The notes under the pieces were generated by a model. That model did not search any database. It was not told the origin of the DNA and saw only the letters and a program-made list of their open reading frames with translations. From an uncultured Bacteroidales bacterium (GTDB lineage Bacteria > Bacteroidota > Bacteroidia > Bacteroidales > P3), in the NCBI GenBank assembly GCA_900318665.1, contig ONLQ01000004.1, forward strand, positions 1 through 64,000: a stretch of DNA of 64,000 nucleotides. Direction: 5' to 3'. Each line of letters begins with the position of its first letter. Position 1 is the first letter of the stretch. Positions 25,874-33,469 of the stretch are shown one piece after another. Made by a program: the position numbers and the translations under genes.

Positions 25874-26449
25874 ATGCTGGCACCCGAAACCATCGTTGAA
25901 CAGGCATTGCGCACCCTCGCCGCGGGCGGCACACTGCTCTACCCCACCGACACCATTTGGGGCATAGGCTGCGACGCCGCCAATGCCGACGCCATAGAAA
26001 AAATATACGCCATCAAGCAGCGCGACCATTCGAAAAGCATGCTCGTGCTGGCGCTGCAGGAATGGGTGGAGAGCGACTCGCCGAGGCTCAACAGCCTGTT
26101 TGCCTCGCCCGACCGTCCCACCACCGTTATCGTCTCGCCCACAATCCTGCCCAGTCTGCCCGCCGTTGCCGCCAACCTGCCTGCCGCCGACGGGACAGTA
26201 GGCATACGCGTGCCACGCCACGCCTTCTGCCAGCAACTGCTCCGCGCGCTCGGACACCCTATCGTCAGCACCTCGGCCAATTTTTCCGGCCAGCCCTCAC
26301 CCTCGGCATACGACGAAATCTCGCCTCTACTGAAACAGCGCATAGACTACTGCGTTGAGCCTCTTGCGGAGTTTGCCAGCGGCAACAGCCACGGCAGCCG
26401 CATAGTGCGACTTGAAACCGACGGCACGCTAACCATCTTGCGCGATTAG
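25874..26449 (+). CDS. tsaC: L-threonylcarbamoyladenylate synthase (Sua5/YrdC family)
   Basis: Makes threonylcarbamoyl-AMP from threonine, bicarbonate and ATP, the first step of t6A37 tRNA modification. It is a single 191-residue YrdC domain without the Sua5 C-terminal part. Visible motifs are LLYPTDTIWGIGCDA, the KQRDHSKSM loop in the place of the KxRP/K motif, TVGIRVPRH and STSANFSG. The transferase tsaD is not in the window. It is 26 bp ahead of the phosphopantetheinyl transferase on the same strand. Confidence 0.9.
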   Translation: MLAPETIVEQALRTLAAGGTLLYPTDTIWGIGCDAANADAIEKIYAIKQRDHSKSMLVLALQEWVESDSPRLNSLFASPDRPTTVIVSPTILPSLPAVAANLPAADGTVGIRVPRHAFCQQLLRALGHPIVSTSANFSGQPSPSAYDEISPLLKQRIDYCVEPLAEFASGNSHGSRIVRLETDGTLTILRD

Positions 26450-26475
26450 CCATAACCCGACACACGCTATTCCCT

Positions 26476-27072
26476 ATGTTAATCTATAAAGTCATCAGCC
26501 TCCAGCAAGCCACGGCGACACAATCCGACGTGCCACTCTTCCTCTTCGACGAGCGCGGACAGAAAAGCCTCAACGCTGGCAACGAGGCGCGCCGACGCGA
26601 GACCCGCGCCGCATATTGCCTGCTCCACAGCCTGCTGGTGGAACACGGACTGATAGCCGCCGACAGTTGTCCGCAGATAGCCCATCACGAACATGGGAAA
26701 CCCTACCTCGAAGAATATCCAGACTTGCATTTCAATCTGAGCCACTGCCACACCGGCGTAGCAGCAATAGTAAGCACCGACGGCGAGGTAGGCATCGACA
26801 TCGAGAGTCGTCGAAAGATTAAAGAGGCACTAATACACAAGGTGTGCAGCGACGACGAGGCTGCCGCCATAGCCGCTGCCGATGACCCCGAACTGCTCTT
26901 CCTTCATCTCTGGACACGAAAAGAGGCACTGCTCAAACAGATAGGCACCGGCATAGACCGCGACCTGCGCCCACTGCTCGCCCCCGACAACCCGATACTG
27001 CAGACCGTAGCATTAGAAAGCCACCACCTGCCAGAATTAGACGGCTACCTAAGCCTATGCTACAAGAAATAG
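26476..27072 (+). CDS. 4'-phosphopantetheinyl transferase superfamily protein
   Basis: Transfers phosphopantetheine from CoA to a carrier protein. Sfp-type signature: HFNLSHC (about 92-98), GIDIES (about 112-117, Mg-binding Asp/Glu) and WTRKEALLKQIG (about 155-166). At 198 residues it is a compact Sfp-like enzyme. Whether it serves fatty-acid ACP or a secondary carrier cannot be told, since no carrier or NRPS gene is near. The 72-bp gap to the convergent pcm gene shows no clear terminator. Confidence 0.85.
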   Translation: MLIYKVISLQQATATQSDVPLFLFDERGQKSLNAGNEARRRETRAAYCLLHSLLVEHGLIAADSCPQIAHHEHGKPYLEEYPDLHFNLSHCHTGVAAIVSTDGEVGIDIESRRKIKEALIHKVCSDDEAAAIAAADDPELLFLHLWTRKEALLKQIGTGIDRDLRPLLAPDNPILQTVALESHHLPELDGYLSLCYKK

Positions 27073-27144
27073 CCCGTTTGTCCTCCTAATGGAACATATC
27101 CATTAGAGAACACCTATAAAGAAAATCCCTTACAAACTATAATC

Positions 27145-27816
27145 TTACGAGAACTGGCGGCCGTCGAGCATCGGCACGAAACGGTAGATGCCGAACGATT
27201 GTTCTTCTCTTTCTTCGGGGCCTTCGCCTGTCTTGATTATTCGCTTCATTTCCTGCTGCTGGTCGCCCACGGGTATGACCATTATGCCGCCAACTTTGAG
27301 TTGGTTCATCAGTGCCTCGGGCACGAACGGCGCGCCGCAGGTAATCAGCACTCGGTCGAACGGTCCGTAATCGACACCCACCATACCTTTGTAGCCGTCG
27401 CCGAGATAGCATTTGGCCTTGTAGTGCAAAGCGTTGAGCAGGGCGCGCGTTTTATGGTATAGTCCCGCCTGGCGCTCGATGGTATAGACTTCGGCGCCCA
27501 TGGTGCATAGCACTGCGGTCTGATAGCCGCTGCCCGTGCCTATCTCTAACACTTTCATACCTTTCTGCAGTGCCAGCAACTGACTTTGGGCGGCTACGGT
27601 GGAGGGTCGTGAGATGGTCTGGTCGCACCCAATTTCTATGGCATAGTCGTCGTAGGCCGTGGCGCGGCGCGTGGGGTCGATGAACCAATGGCGCGGCACA
27701 GAGCGCATGGCGGCAAGCACGTTTTGGTCCTCTATTTTGTTGTTGCGCTCCAGCATATCGCACATGCGGCGACGCTTGCCCTGGTCGAGAAAGGTGTCGG
27801 TAAGTTCTTTGGCCAT
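27145..27816 (-). CDS. pcm: Protein-L-isoaspartate O-methyltransferase
   Basis: Repairs isoaspartyl residues in aged proteins using SAM. 223 residues with the family motifs QTISRPSTVAAQSQLL, the SAM loop VLEIGTGSGYQTAVL and the later FDRVLITCGAPFVPEAL. It differs from many homologues in a basic N-terminus (MAKELTDTFLDQGKRRRMCD). It follows thiL by 15 bp and is last in a three-gene minus-strand set (trmH-like, thiL, pcm). Confidence 0.9.
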   Translation of the reverse strand: MAKELTDTFLDQGKRRRMCDMLERNNKIEDQNVLAAMRSVPRHWFIDPTRRATAYDDYAIEIGCDQTISRPSTVAAQSQLLALQKGMKVLEIGTGSGYQTAVLCTMGAEVYTIERQAGLYHKTRALLNALHYKAKCYLGDGYKGMVGVDYGPFDRVLITCGAPFVPEALMNQLKVGGIMVIPVGDQQQEMKRIIKTGEGPEEREEQSFGIYRFVPMLDGRQFS

Positions 27817-27831
27817 AGCGATGGAGACGGG

Positions 27832-28878
27832 TTACTGGTTGTCGTGCCAGCCTTGTGCACGGAGCCTTATGGTGCTGTTTTGAGGGGTGACGAGCATGGC
27901 ATGGCTGCCTGCCTCGGTGATATGGCCTATGATATGTATGCCGCTCAGTTCCTTTATCTTCTCGTAGTCGCTCTGACGTATGGTGAAAAGGAGTTCATAG
28001 TCCTCGCCGCCGTTGAGGGCGTTGCTGACGGGCAGCATATTCTGGCTCATCTCGCTACACACGCGCGAGGTCTGATAGTCGATGGGCAGACGCTCCTCGT
28101 AAACCTCGCAGCCGCAGTCGGACTGCTTGCAGATATGCAACAGTTCGCTAGCAAGACCATCACTGACATCTATCATCGACGTGGGGACGATATTGTTTTC
28201 GCGCAGCAGTTGCACGATATCGATACGCGGCTCGGGCTTCAGATAGCGTTCCAGCACATAGTCGAAGCCTTCGAGGTTGGGCTTGAAATTGGGGTCGGCC
28301 TGGAAGGTGACCTTCTCGCGTTCGAGGATAAGCAGGCCGCTGTAGGCGCTGCCGAGGTCGCCGCTGACACACACAAGGTCGTGCAGGTGCGCGCCGCTGC
28401 GATAGGCTATCTGTTTCTCGTCGGCCTCGCCAATGGCGGTAACAGTGATGACCATGCCCGAACGGCTGCTGGAGATATTGCCTCCCACGAGGTCCACATC
28501 ATAGCGGTCGCAGCAGAGGCGTATGCCGGCATAGAGTTCGTCGAGAGCCTCGACCGAGAAACGGTTGCTGACGGCAATGCTCACCAGCACCTGGCGCGGC
28601 AAGGCGTTCATGGCCGCTATATTGCTCAACGCCACGCTGATGGCCTTATAGCCAAGATGGCGCAGGGGGGTGTAGGTCATGTCGAAATGCACTCCCTCGG
28701 CCATGGTCTGCGTGGTTACGAGGGTCTTGACGCTGCCTGTGCCAAGCACGGCGCAATCGTCGCCTATGCCCTTGAAACTGCTGTCGTGGCGCAGGGGAAA
28801 ATCGTCGGTGAGACGGTCAATGAGTGCAAACTTGCCGAGGTGCGACAACTCGGTTCTTCCTTCTTGCTGGTCAGACAT
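27832..28878 (-). CDS. thiL: Thiamine-monophosphate kinase
   Basis: Phosphorylates thiamine monophosphate to thiamine diphosphate. 348 residues of the PurM/ThiL fold: GIDDCAV-type motif as KGIGDDCAVLG, FDMTYTPLRHLGYKAISVALSNIAAM, DLVGGNISSS, and ATP-site MIDVSDGLASELLHI and GGEDYELLFT. All metal-binding Asp positions look intact. It stands between a trmH-like gene and pcm. Other thi genes are not in the window and no TPP riboswitch is evident. Confidence 0.93.
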   Translation of the reverse strand: MSDQQEGRTELSHLGKFALIDRLTDDFPLRHDSSFKGIGDDCAVLGTGSVKTLVTTQTMAEGVHFDMTYTPLRHLGYKAISVALSNIAAMNALPRQVLVSIAVSNRFSVEALDELYAGIRLCCDRYDVDLVGGNISSSRSGMVITVTAIGEADEKQIAYRSGAHLHDLVCVSGDLGSAYSGLLILEREKVTFQADPNFKPNLEGFDYVLERYLKPEPRIDIVQLLRENNIVPTSMIDVSDGLASELLHICKQSDCGCEVYEERLPIDYQTSRVCSEMSQNMLPVSNALNGGEDYELLFTIRQSDYEKIKELSGIHIIGHITEAGSHAMLVTPQNSTIRLRAQGWHDNQ

Positions 28879-28916
28879 ATCGATGTATTGTTTTTGGATT
28901 GCTTATGTGTGCTTTT

Positions 28917-29663
28917 CTATTTCGGTTGGATTGGAGTTTGCGCAAACTGCGCAAGGAGTACGGCGGTGGCCACCGAGGCGTTGAGGCTCTCGCAGGTGCC
29001 GCCAATGTTGGGTATCGCTATGCGGTGGCTCACAAAGCGCTGCACCTCTGGCGATATGCCTCGCGACTCGTTGCCTATCACCAGCGCGGCAGGGGTTTGC
29101 AGCGTGGCGCCAAACACATTGCTGCCGTCGAGCAGGGCACCATAGACGGGGTGCTTGTAGGCCGAAAGCCATTGGCAGAGGTCGGCCTGCTCGATGCAGG
29201 TGCGGAATATGCCGCCCATAGTGGCCTGCACCACCTTGGGATTGTAGCAACTCACGGTGTCGGGGCTGCACACGATGTGGCGCACGCCGAACCAGTCGGC
29301 GGTGCGAATGATGGTGCCCAGATTGCCAGGGTCCTGTATGCGGTCGAGCACCACGACAAGGCCATCCTGCTGCGGGGGTGCCAGGGGGCGCCGCTCTACG
29401 AGCATCAACACCTCGTTGGGACTGCGCATGGCGCTAAGGCGTTCCAGTTCGGCGTCGGAGACCTCGTAGCACTCCACGTCGGCAAGCCTTGACTGATGAG
29501 ACCGCAGCCATTCAGGCATGGCGCAAACCACCCTCACGGCCACGCCAGAGGCAAGAGCCTCCTCGGCCATCTTGACGCCTTCGACGACAAAAAGGCCGTC
29601 GGCGTCGCAACACTTTTGTTGCTTATAGATAGAGAGTTGTTTGAGCCGCGATTTTGAAATCAT
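28917..29663 (-). CDS. TrmH/SpoU family RNA 2'-O-methyltransferase
   Basis: Methylates a ribose 2'-OH in rRNA or tRNA. 248 residues. The N-terminal substrate-binding part includes GLFVVEGVKMAEEAL, and the C-terminal knotted SPOUT domain has VVVLDRIQDPGNLGTIIRTADWFG, ALVIGNESRGISPEV and RIAIPNIGGTCESLNAS, the three SpoU motifs. The exact target is not predictable. The ATG at 29663 lies six bases after the -7 element at 29670, so the mRNA is expected to be essentially leaderless. Confidence 0.88.
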   Translation of the reverse strand: MISKSRLKQLSIYKQQKCCDADGLFVVEGVKMAEEALASGVAVRVVCAMPEWLRSHQSRLADVECYEVSDAELERLSAMRSPNEVLMLVERRPLAPPQQDGLVVVLDRIQDPGNLGTIIRTADWFGVRHIVCSPDTVSCYNPKVVQATMGGIFRTCIEQADLCQWLSAYKHPVYGALLDGSNVFGATLQTPAALVIGNESRGISPEVQRFVSHRIAIPNIGGTCESLNASVATAVLLAQFAQTPIQPK

Positions 29664-29669
29664 AGACTG

Positions 29670-29677
29670 CAAAAGTA
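29670..29677 (-). promoter_or_regulatory. -7 element (TACTTTTG), leaderless start
   Basis: Minus-strand TACTTTTG followed by CAGTCT and then the ATG of the trmH-like gene at 29663. The spacing puts the transcription start at or next to the start codon. Probable promoter for trmH-like/thiL/pcm. Confidence 0.65.
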
Positions 29678-29729
29678 CCGAAAAGAGGTCTATCTACAAA
29701 AAAAATTTTGCTGGTTTAGAAATTAGTTG

Positions 29730-29737
29730 TACTTTTG
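29730..29737 (+). promoter_or_regulatory. -7 element (TACTTTTG) of tRNA-His
   Basis: TACTTTTG followed by CAATCG, 21 bp before the mature 5' end of tRNA-His. It is divergent from the promoter at 29670. Confidence 0.65.
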
Positions 29738-29758
29738 CAATCGCTTTCGAGCAAAGAC

Positions 29759-29833
29759 GGTGGGCGTAGCTCAGCTGGTTAGAGTGCCGGATTGTGGTTC
29801 CGAAGGTCGTGGGTTCGAATCCCACCTCCCACC
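29759..29833 (+). tRNA. tRNA-His (GTG)
   Basis: Cloverleaf: acceptor GTGGGCG/CTCCCAC with one mismatch, D stem GCTC/GAGT, anticodon loop TTGTGGT with GTG at its centre, T stem GTGGG/CCCAC with loop TTCGAAT. A G lies at the -1 position and C as discriminator, the hallmark recognised by HisRS. CCA is not encoded. Single-gene transcript with its own promoter and terminator. Confidence 0.95.
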
Positions 29834-29839
29834 CTCAAA

Positions 29840-29877
29840 AAAAAGAAAACCTTGCAATGTTGCAAGGTTTTCTTTTT
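29840..29877. terminator. Bidirectional intrinsic terminator
   Basis: AGAAAACCTTGCAA (29844-29857) pairs with 29860-29873, followed by a T-run on the plus strand and preceded by eight A (a T-run on the minus strand). It can terminate both tRNA-His and the convergent FMN-binding gene. Confidence 0.85.
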
Positions 29878-29894
29878 GTATTCAGTGGCTTTAT

Positions 29895-30440
29895 TTACTG
29901 TGCCTTCTTGGCGGCAGCCTTGAACGATTTTATCACGCTCTTGGAAGTGTAGGTGGCACCCGTGACGGCATCCACGCTCTTCTTGCGTGCCTTCTTGAGC
30001 GTCAGCCCGTTCCACGACTGCAGCAGAGTGCTTTGCAGCACCTTGTTGGCAATGGCAGGGGTTTCCTCGTTGGGCAGCATCTGCACCGACAGCACTTTCT
30101 TTTCGGGCGTGAGGGCTATGAGCAGGGGCGTCTCGCCGGCGTAGCCCTTGATGCCTTTGCTGAACGGCATGGAATAGAGCGCATAGCCTATCAGTTGGCC
30201 GTTGGCATAGACAGCACGAAACAGGCCGTCCTCCTTGGTCGATTCTGCCGTGGGGAAAGCCGCCATAATCTCTTGGGGCACAAAGAGTGCCGAGACGCCC
30301 TCGACGCCTTCGGCAGAACGAATGCGGCTTTCGCCATGTGCGAGCGATTTCTTCTTTTCGCCTTGTTTGTCATCTTGTGCCGTAGCCACTGCGGGCATAA
30401 GTAGCACAGCCATAATGATTAGGATAAATAATTGTTTCAT
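29895..30440 (-). CDS. Exported FMN-binding domain protein
   Basis: 181 residues from ATG 30440 with a signal peptide (1-22, ending AVATAQ) and a basic linker. The FMN_bind domain (about 85-181) ends in the flavinylation-type motif VDAVTGATYTSKSV, in which the second Thr of TGAT is the usual FMN-attachment site (the family pattern being S/T-G-A-S/T). Such domains occur in Rnf/Nqr subunits and in stand-alone periplasmic electron carriers. Here no redox complex is adjacent and the partner is unknown. An ApbE flavin transferase is not in the window. It is divergent from a sodium:solute symporter. Confidence 0.8.
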   Translation of the reverse strand: MKQLFILIIMAVLLMPAVATAQDDKQGEKKKSLAHGESRIRSAEGVEGVSALFVPQEIMAAFPTAESTKEDGLFRAVYANGQLIGYALYSMPFSKGIKGYAGETPLLIALTPEKKVLSVQMLPNEETPAIANKVLQSTLLQSWNGLTLKKARKKSVDAVTGATYTSKSVIKSFKAAAKKAQ

Positions 30441-30463
30441 AGCGTATTCTATTATCAGGAACG

Positions 30464-30471
30464 CAAAAATA
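30464..30471 (-). promoter_or_regulatory. -7 element (TATTTTTG)
   Basis: Minus-strand TATTTTTG followed by CG, 23 bp upstream of the FMN-binding gene ATG. Confidence 0.55.
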
Positions 30472-30514
30472 CAACATTTCTTCCGATTGGCAAAAACAAT
30501 TCGGTGGGAAATCG

Positions 30515-30522
30515 TACCTTTG
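30515..30522 (+). promoter_or_regulatory. -7 element (TACCTTTG)
   Basis: TACCTTTG followed by CA, 16 bp before the symporter ATG at 30539. It shares the 98-bp divergent region with the FMN-binding gene promoter. Confidence 0.7.
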
Positions 30523-30538
30523 CAAACCGTTTTGCACC

Positions 30539-32053
30539 ATGGCTCTTTCTGCAACACATATTATAGGCATCGTTCTCACAGTGGGTTTGCTGCTGGTGAT
30601 AGGCATACTGTCGGGGCGCCGAGTCAAGGACGCTCGCAGTTTTGCCATAGGCGGCAGAGGCAACAGTTGGATGGTGTGCGGCATCATTATGGGAACTCTT
30701 GTCGGCGGACAATCGACCATAGGCACAGCGCAGATGGCGTTCTGCTACGGCCTGTCGGCCTGGTGGTTCACCATTGGCGCGGCTCTGGGCGCGGCTCTGC
30801 TGGCATTGGTCTATGCCATACCGTTGCGACGCAGCGGCTGTGTTACACTGACCGAAATCATAGCCCGCGAATACGGCTACACTGCCGAGGGCATAGGGTC
30901 GTTGCTATGTATGATGGGCATCTTCATCAGCATAGTGTCGCAGGTGCTGGCATCGTCGGCCATGATGACTTCACTGAGCAATATTCCCATGCTGTGGGCC
31001 GCCGTGCTTTCGGCAGCACTCATAGCGCTCTTCGTTTTCTTTGGAGGCATACGCAGCGCCGGCCTCGGCGGACTGCTGAAAGTGGCGCTGCTCTACATCT
31101 CGTCCATCGCCGCTGCGGTGATAGTGTGGCAGCTGACGGGTGGTATTGGCAACACCTACAGCGCATTGGAAGAGGTGTGCGAGACACCTGCCGTGGCAAC
31201 GCTCAACGACCTCGGCAGTGCCGATGATATCCACCAACGCTATGCAAACCTCGTGGGTCGTGGACTGCTAAAAGACGTAGGTTCGGGGCTGTCGCTCGCC
31301 CTCGGAGTGCTGGCTACGCAGACCTACGCGCAAGGCGTTTGGGCGGCACGCAGTTACCACCAGGCCCGCCGTGGCGTAATCGGTGCGGCATTGCTGGTGC
31401 CGGTCATTGGCGCCGCCTGCACACTGGTGGGGCTCTATATGCGCGGCCATTATATCACTGCCGAAGAACACCAAGCCATGCTTGCCGCTGGCGAGGCACT
31501 GCCCGAAGGCATCGGCATCATCAAGAACACTGCCGAGGTGTTTCCTCGCTTTGTGCTCGACTGCTGTCCCGACTGGGTGGGAGGCATTGTGATAGGCACG
31601 CTTTTCGTCACCGTGCTGGGCGGTGGTAGCGGACTGACGCTTGGGGCGGTAACGATATTGGTGCGCAATGTTTTCAGCCATATTCGCAAGAAAGACGGCA
31701 GCTATCTGGACGAGTCGAAAACGCTCTATCGTGCCAGTATCGTGGTGATGGTGGTTATGGCTTTCGTAGTGTCGCAGTTGAGTCATCGCACCCTCATCAA
31801 CGACCTCGGATTTCTATCGCTCGGACTGCGTGCCACGGCGATATTGCTACCCATTACGGCGGCACTCTTCTTTCCCCGCCGTTATGAACGTCGCAGCATG
31901 ACTATCGCAATGATAGCGGGTTGTGCCGTGATGTTTATTGCAAATAGTCTGTCGCTGCCAGCCGACCCAATTTACTGGGGCATGGGTGTCGAACTACTGA
32001 TAGTAGGCACCGCCAAACTACTAAAAAGCAAAAGATTTTCGACAGGAAGTTGA
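30539..32053 (+). CDS. Sodium:solute symporter (SSS) family transporter
   Basis: 504 residues, about thirteen membrane helices. It has the LeuT-like SSS features: an N-terminal RRVKDARSFAIGGRGNSW stretch (the FAxGGR-type segment after helix 1), then GTLVGGQSTIGTAQMAFCYG in helix 2 (unwound Na+/substrate helix) and SLALGVLATQTYAQGVWAARS in the middle. Substrate (sugar, amino acid, vitamin or other organic solute) cannot be read from sequence. Monocistronic, with its own promoter. The 68 bp to the convergent aroE hold no clear terminator. Confidence 0.87.
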   Translation: MALSATHIIGIVLTVGLLLVIGILSGRRVKDARSFAIGGRGNSWMVCGIIMGTLVGGQSTIGTAQMAFCYGLSAWWFTIGAALGAALLALVYAIPLRRSGCVTLTEIIAREYGYTAEGIGSLLCMMGIFISIVSQVLASSAMMTSLSNIPMLWAAVLSAALIALFVFFGGIRSAGLGGLLKVALLYISSIAAAVIVWQLTGGIGNTYSALEEVCETPAVATLNDLGSADDIHQRYANLVGRGLLKDVGSGLSLALGVLATQTYAQGVWAARSYHQARRGVIGAALLVPVIGAACTLVGLYMRGHYITAEEHQAMLAAGEALPEGIGIIKNTAEVFPRFVLDCCPDWVGGIVIGTLFVTVLGGGSGLTLGAVTILVRNVFSHIRKKDGSYLDESKTLYRASIVVMVVMAFVVSQLSHRTLINDLGFLSLGLRATAILLPITAALFFPRRYERRSMTIAMIAGCAVMFIANSLSLPADPIYWGMGVELLIVGTAKLLKSKRFSTGS

Positions 32054-32121
32054 TAAGACAAAATCTGCGCTTTCAGTATCACTTGACAGGATTTGTCTCC
32101 TTTTTTACCCCAACGGCATTC

Positions 32122-32880
32122 TTATATCTGCCAGAGGCGGTAGGAGTGCTGGGCTTGCAGGGATAGCATCTGGGAGCCGTCGATGGTGGTGGCGCCTTGT
32201 GCGGCGGCTTCGCGTAGAAAGCGGGTTGGCGACGGATTGTAGATGAGGTCGTAGCAGAGGTGGCGCGGGGTCAGCAGGTCGCTGTCGGGCCACGGGGTGC
32301 TGTCGCTGTCGGGAGCCATGCCTACTGGCGTAGCGTTGACAATCAGTGTGCGATAGTCGGCCTGCTCTATGGCTTGCGGGTATGAGACGGCCTGCGGCGT
32401 CTGCCACGGCGTGCGGCTTACGAATAGGTAGTCTATGCCGAGCCGGCCGAGCACGTAGGCCACCGCTTGTGCCGCTCCGCCTGTGCCGAGGATTAATGCT
32501 GCCCTGTGGTTCTCTCGCAGCAGTGGGCGCAGAGTCTGCTCGAAGGCAGTGGCGTCGGTGTTGTGGCCCGTCAGCAGCAAGCGGCCATTGTCGTGGCTTG
32601 CCACCACGCAGTTGACCGCCCCAATGGCGCGAGCCTCGTCGGAGAGGCTATCGAGCGACGGGATGATAGAGCGTTTGTAAGGAATGGTCACGTTGAACCC
32701 TTGCAGTCCCTGCTCTTCCACCCAGCGGTGCAACGCCTCGCGCTGCAACAACGCTGCCTCTACAGGATAGAGGCTGTAGAGGCAGTCGGTTATATTGTGT
32801 TCGGAGCAATAATGCTCAAAGAATTTCGGCGAGAGGCTGTGCGCCACGGGCATTCCTATGAGGCCGTAGTGTCGTGTCAT
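32122..32880 (-). CDS. aroE: Shikimate dehydrogenase
   Basis: NADPH-dependent reduction of 3-dehydroshikimate in aromatic amino acid synthesis. 252 residues with GLIGMPVAHSLSPKFF (shikimate-binding SxS as HSLSP), FNVTIPYKRSII with catalytic Lys, TGHNTDATAF with catalytic Asp, and the Rossmann loop ILGTGGAAQAVAY. It follows iorB by 20 bp on the minus strand. That pairing with an aromatic 2-keto-acid oxidoreductase is logical, since both concern aromatic metabolism. Confidence 0.94.
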   Translation of the reverse strand: MTRHYGLIGMPVAHSLSPKFFEHYCSEHNITDCLYSLYPVEAALLQREALHRWVEEQGLQGFNVTIPYKRSIIPSLDSLSDEARAIGAVNCVVASHDNGRLLLTGHNTDATAFEQTLRPLLRENHRAALILGTGGAAQAVAYVLGRLGIDYLFVSRTPWQTPQAVSYPQAIEQADYRTLIVNATPVGMAPDSDSTPWPDSDLLTPRHLCYDLIYNPSPTRFLREAAAQGATTIDGSQMLSLQAQHSYRLWQI

Positions 32881-32900
32881 TCTCGTACCGAAAAAGGCAT

Positions 32901-33467
32901 TTAGGCCGTATGGTCGCGGCCGGCGCGTATGGCGGCGATGTTGGTGGCCACCACCTCTTCGCCCTTGCGGCCAAAGATGTTGCTGATGGCTTTCCCCAAC
33001 TCGTCGAAGGCTATTTCGAGATAGGGCGCGGCAGCACCGAGCAGCACCATATTGCCACGGGCTTTCAACTCCTTGGCAATGGCGTTGGCGTTGAAGGCCA
33101 CGCAGTGCGGCAGACGGTCCAGTTCGGCCTGCACCTTCGCCACGTCGGGATAGTGTCCGATGTTGATGAAGGGGTCGCTATTGGTGATGACCTGTCCGTC
33201 GGGAGCGAGGAAAGGCAGATAGCGCAGTGCCTCCATAGGCTCGCTGCTGAGGATGATGTCGGCCTTGCCCTCGGGAATGACGTCGGCAAAAATGGGGTTG
33301 CTGCTGATGCGCAGGTGCGAGAACACCGAGCCGCCACGCTGCGACATGCCGTGAATCTCGCTCTGCTTGACGTTGAGGCCCAGATTGAGAGCCGCGTCGC
33401 TTATGATTTTGGCCACAGAGACGATGCCGTCGCCTCCCACGCCACAAAGTATGATGTCTTTTTTCAT
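32901..33467 (-). CDS. iorB: Indolepyruvate:ferredoxin oxidoreductase, beta subunit
   Basis: 188 residues of the gamma-type POR domain: starts MKKDIILCGVGGDGIVSVAKI, with SEIHGMSQRGGSV as the family motif. With IorA it reversibly converts aryl-pyruvates (indole-, phenyl-, hydroxyphenylpyruvate) to aryl-acetyl-CoA, or in reverse carboxylates arylacetyl-CoA to make aromatic amino acids, as known in gut Bacteroides. Two bases separate it from iorA. Confidence 0.92.
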   Translation of the reverse strand: MKKDIILCGVGGDGIVSVAKIISDAALNLGLNVKQSEIHGMSQRGGSVFSHLRISSNPIFADVIPEGKADIILSSEPMEALRYLPFLAPDGQVITNSDPFINIGHYPDVAKVQAELDRLPHCVAFNANAIAKELKARGNMVLLGAAAPYLEIAFDELGKAISNIFGRKGEEVVATNIAAIRAGRDHTA

Positions 33468-33469
33468 GA

